NCBI GenBank assembly: GCA_964036275.1
Contig: OZ038435.1
Location: 33,669,728-33,733,727 of the forward strand
Length of the DNA stretch: 64,000 bases
From: Litoditis marina
Lineage: Eukaryota > Nematoda > Chromadorea > Rhabditida > Rhabditidae
Reading direction: 5' to 3'
A model generated the notes under the pieces. It was not told where the DNA came from, searched no databases, and worked only from the letters and a program-made list of their open reading frames with translations. A program made the position numbers and the translations under genes. Positions 60,651 to 64,000 of the stretch are shown here, piece after piece (positions within the stretch are counted from its first letter, which is position 1; each line of letters begins with the position of its first letter).

Positions 60651-60803
60651 CCTCTCAATTCCACAACTCAGTCCGAGATAACCATCTTTCCCTCAGGGAA
60701 GTCACAGAAGTGGCATTATGAAGACGGATAGTCAGTTGAGATAACAGCATGTCGTCTTAGAGGACACTTCTACGTGTCGCTTTCGTGGAATATCGCTATG
60801 CAT

Positions 60804-60805
<2 letters not shown>

Positions 60806-60848
<43 letters not shown>
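60806..60848. repeat. (GA)n microsatellite
   Basis: About 42 bp of GA. With the (TC)n tract 330 bp upstream it forms a long-range inverted pair. Confidence 0.9.
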
Positions 60849-60850
<2 letters not shown>

Positions 60851-61319
60851 GGGAAGAGAGAGAAAGAGGCTCACACTTTACCAAGCTAACTCAAAGAGGG
60901 AAAGAAAGATACACAGAGCTAGAGAAATAGAGAGTAAAAGAGATGGTTGGAGAACAAGAAGTAGAGTCGCCCTTGTGCATTCGAATCCTGTCCGGAATTC
61001 ACTAATCCCATTATAACGGCAAAACGATCTGACCTTGCTGCTTGAGATTGAATAACTGAACTGCACGGAATACGACCGTTATTTCGTCTTTTCGCTTTGT
61101 TCTTTGCCTTTTTACAGTTTACGATTTCTCTCCAATGATGATTTCTTTCGAGATTTACTTTGTGAAGACAACAATTTCAATCTGATTAGGTCTCCAGATT
61201 TTCTGAAACGCCGATCTTATACATCAGAACTATTTGTGTTGTTTTATGGGTCAAACTTCATGACCATAAAAACTGATCAACCAATTCCGATTGCGCTTTT
61301 CCATCTTAGCTCACCTTTC

Positions 61320-61440
61320 TTATCTCCCTCTACCCTCTCCTTCTCTCTCTCTATCTCTCTCTCTCTCTATCTCTCTCTCTCTCTCGTCTCTCTCTCTCTC
61401 TCTCTCTCGTCCCCCCCTCTCTCTCTCTCTCTTCTCCCTT
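61320..61440. repeat. TC-rich tract just upstream of a start codon
   Basis: CTCTCTAT and CTCTCTCG blocks end about 40 bases before the ATG at 61479, so the tract would lie in the promoter or 5' leader of that gene. Confidence 0.85.
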
Positions 61441-61478
61441 TCACTTCTTGTTTTTCCCCCACTCACACGACGTCAAAA

Positions 61479-61894
61479 ATGGCTCCAACTGCCTCTATTT
61501 TTATTGACGTTAATGAGGTAATTTCGAATTATAGCCGAGGTCGAACATAAATACAACACATGTTCTCCAAATTCGGCGCCTGTCTCGGAACTCGTTGTTT
61601 TAACAGTTCAACTTTTGACCTCAACTTGGTGTGGCTTTTCAGAAAGTTCAATATCTCATAGATTCTTCTCAAAACGGCAAAACGGATGGTTGTATTCTTC
61701 AGAGTTTTCAAAAATCAACCTTATTGGAACTTCATTCTAGTAAATTTTGTTGTATTAATAAAAAAAACCATGTTTCTCTGTTTGGAACTTCGGAAATGAG
61801 TGAGATGGTCGGTTTAACACCTTCAACTAGCAGAGATGAGAGAAAATTTGAAGAACAACCTTCTTTTTCCTCCAATCCTTTTCGCTTCGTATAA
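61479..61894 (+). CDS. Two-exon gene, 96-aa protein of unknown function
   Basis: Exon 1 (61479-61517) starts at an A-rich context (AAAAATGG) and encodes MAPTASIFIDVNE up to a GAG|GTAATT donor. Exon 2 (61643-61894) follows a GGCTTTTCAG acceptor, keeps phase 0 and encodes KVQYLIDSSQNGKTDGCILQ and then 64 more residues to FRFV and TAA. There is no signal peptide or membrane segment, and the C-terminal half is S/E-rich. I do not recognise it. It lies directly downstream of a (TC)n tract at 61337-61435. The gene could continue by alternative splicing beyond 61894, as no close polyadenylation signal is seen. It could also be a chance pairing of two open frames. Confidence 0.45.
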
Positions 61895-64000
61895 TAGCAT
61901 TGTGTTGCATAGACTTTCGTCAATAGTTGTTACGGGATAAATGTAGTTCGCTATAATCAGGGTGGGCTGAATCGGTGCCATGTAATGCTATATCTGGCTT
62001 ATCTCTTCCCCTCCTTCACCCTTTCTTATCTTTACGAATACAAACATTATTAGTTAGTTTCGTGTTTGTTTGTATTTTTTACTCTTCTTCTTCTCCTGTG
62101 TTCAGCTGCAAATAGTATCTTCTCTCTTTCCTTCTCTTTCTTTTTCTTTTTCTCTTTCTCCATATCGCTCTCTCTGTCTTTTCTCTTCAATTCCCTATGT
62201 TTTAATCCTAGTCGTTTCTCTTCCACTACAACCCTCTGATTGAAAAATCGCTGCTGTTTCCTAATTTATCTACACGCTTTTCGACAACAACACACGCTCC
62301 ACCAACTGTTGTGTCTCTGCCTCTCTTCCACTCTCTCATCAACACACGCTCTCTCCCCTTCCGGATGAAATATATTCCTTCCATCTACAAATGGCAGTAG
62401 CAACAAAGCACATTCAACATCCGAGTAGAATTTCAGCAATAAATTTTCTTGTGATCAGATTGCCAAGTACAAAGTATGGCTGAAGCAAATGATAGGTTCA
62501 CGTGAAGGAAGGATAGGTTCTGACGAGTATCCCTCGATTCATGTGTACTTAAGCAAGAGTATAAAACGTACTCACGCAGCTCTCTAAATGGTTGCGTTCT
62601 TTAGAAAGTGAGAACACTAATAGCATAACTCTCACATTGCATTTATCCGTTCTCTATTATCAAGCCTTCATTAGCTTCACACGAAGTAGAAACCGTTCCG
62701 GCACTGCATCTTGAACATGTATTTTCCTCTCACAAGACAACATTCGTTGTATCATTCCAATGTTTCAACCACTGTATATAAACGTATTGCTCGTATAGCA
62801 GTAGAGTGACATGATGATGCGCACTTATCTAGTTACTCTCTACAACCCACCCTAATGAACGCGATCCGCCGTGTCAAATTTACTACGCTGCCATCGAAAA
62901 CGGACCCTCTGCAACTTGTTAGGTATTACTATTACTACTCATCATGTCTAGTATTTATCATGCAAATACACTATTACATACTATGTGACTATATTTCTGA
63001 TGTGTAAGATCACATTGGTCTTACCTTAACTACCGCTGAGAGTTGGAAGAGTAAACATGGAAAGTGTACAATTCGGAATAAAAACTCGACTCGAATAAAA
63101 CATTTCCTTTTCTTCTCAAATGGCTCCAAAATTTCAATTTGGCTCACAACTCTCTGTACACCACCAGTACCAACAGTCGAACCCCATACTATATGAGACA
63201 ATGTTGTTCTTCTCCTGGCCGTGTGGATTGCTAGGATGTAGATAGTGGCTAAACTTTTGTTGTAGTTTGATCTCGTTTCACGTCGTCAGGATTCACAATG
63301 AGATCAAACTACAGACACAGCGGCATAGAGTAACAGACACTGTACAGGCTCGCTTTAAAAAGAGTGCACCCTATATAGTATCACAGACTAGGTTCCTTGA
63401 CTTTCTCTCTACTACAATAGCTGTCTCCCACAGCCTTCACCCTTTTCTCTCAAGTGGTCTGAGACACGCCTTTATTAGCATACGATAATCCTAAAATGGC
63501 ACCTGTTAGGTAATGAAGACATCAGCTCAAGGTTCCCCCCTAACCCCCCTAATAATCATTGTGTCTTATTCAACTACCCTCGTATTAACCCGTCGTTCAG
63601 TACGGTTACCCTCTGCACAAATTATGGGGTATAGGTTTATATGACATATTAATATATCTATAAGTGCTAGAAACGGTTAATGATTCTTGGAAAAAATTCA
63701 GCTTAGCGTGCCAACTTTTATATTTCGTTGAACGAATGCATTTTGCATACATCTAGGTTTGAGGTAAAGTCATAACATGAGAACTATATTTTATATTTTC
63801 CATGTTTTTTGGATGCCTGTACTACCACTGAAGCCGTCGGTGTTAGTTGAAATTATCGAAAAGTAGGGGGACCTAAGGGATAGAGAGAGAGATATAGAGA
63901 GGGAGAGAGAGAGAGAGAGGGGGGGGGAGAGAGAGGGCAAATCGGGTTTATGACAAAATAGGAGATTACTCCGACGCTTCAGAGTTTTACGATGTCTTTA
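61895..64000. other. Window end, gene-poor
   Basis: Pyrimidine-rich near 62110-62350, a palindromic pair of TGTAGTTTGATC sites at 63262-63315, and a GA/G tract at 63880-63935. No gene or RNA gene can be supported. Confidence 0.5.

Overview
The window is eukaryotic and looks like a nematode genome, probably a repeat-rich rhabditid, though I cannot name the genus. Evidence: short exons with GT-AG introns that end in TTTTCAG-like acceptors, acceptors placed just upstream of first ATGs (as expected for spliced-leader trans-splicing), a DUF288/STELLO-type gene, several small secreted Ly6/ET-like proteins, and dense miniature transposons in introns and intergenic DNA. Gene models were built by hand by matching exon phase across splice sites.

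Layout. 1-7459 (+): 3' part of a DUF288/STELLO-like putative glycosyltransferase, ten exons visible, 5' end outside the window. 8364-17098 (+): three tandem paralogues of a four-exon, 8-Cys secreted Ly6/ET-like protein with a hydrophobic (probably GPI) tail. The middle copy looks degraded. 18055-28477 (+): a 22-exon gene for a protein of about 755 residues with an acidic N-terminus, a unique folded-looking segment, Q/P-rich and G/M/Y/S-rich low complexity, and a basic RGG-like C-terminus. It resembles an RNA-binding scaffold, but the family is not recognised. 29089-32802 (-): a convergent six-exon gene for a 199-residue protein with an N-terminal YVPR-type motif and a C-terminal Cys-rich zinc-ribbon-like region. 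Both convergent genes could use one palindromic AATAAATTTATT polyadenylation site. 38643-38854 (+): a possible tiny secreted peptide gene with a GC-AG intron. 42619-44322 (+): a three-exon, 10-Cys Ly6/Quiver-like protein. 61479-61894 (+): a two-exon gene for a 96-residue protein of unknown function.

The rest, especially 33-38 kb, 39-42 kb and 44.4-61.4 kb, is gene-poor. It is made of (GA)n/(TC)n tracts, an (AT)n tract, C or G homopolymers, a minisatellite, and at least eight families of short inverted-repeat elements. These include a TA-flanked MITE with about ten copies, a 124-bp TTAA hairpin element with five copies, a 455-bp TTAA element with two almost identical copies, a hAT-like element with an exact 8-bp target duplication nested in another element, and a TIR element that carries tRNA-like Pol III boxes. 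A short motif, TGTAGTTTGATC, recurs in both orientations across the window, sometimes as paired palindromic sites.
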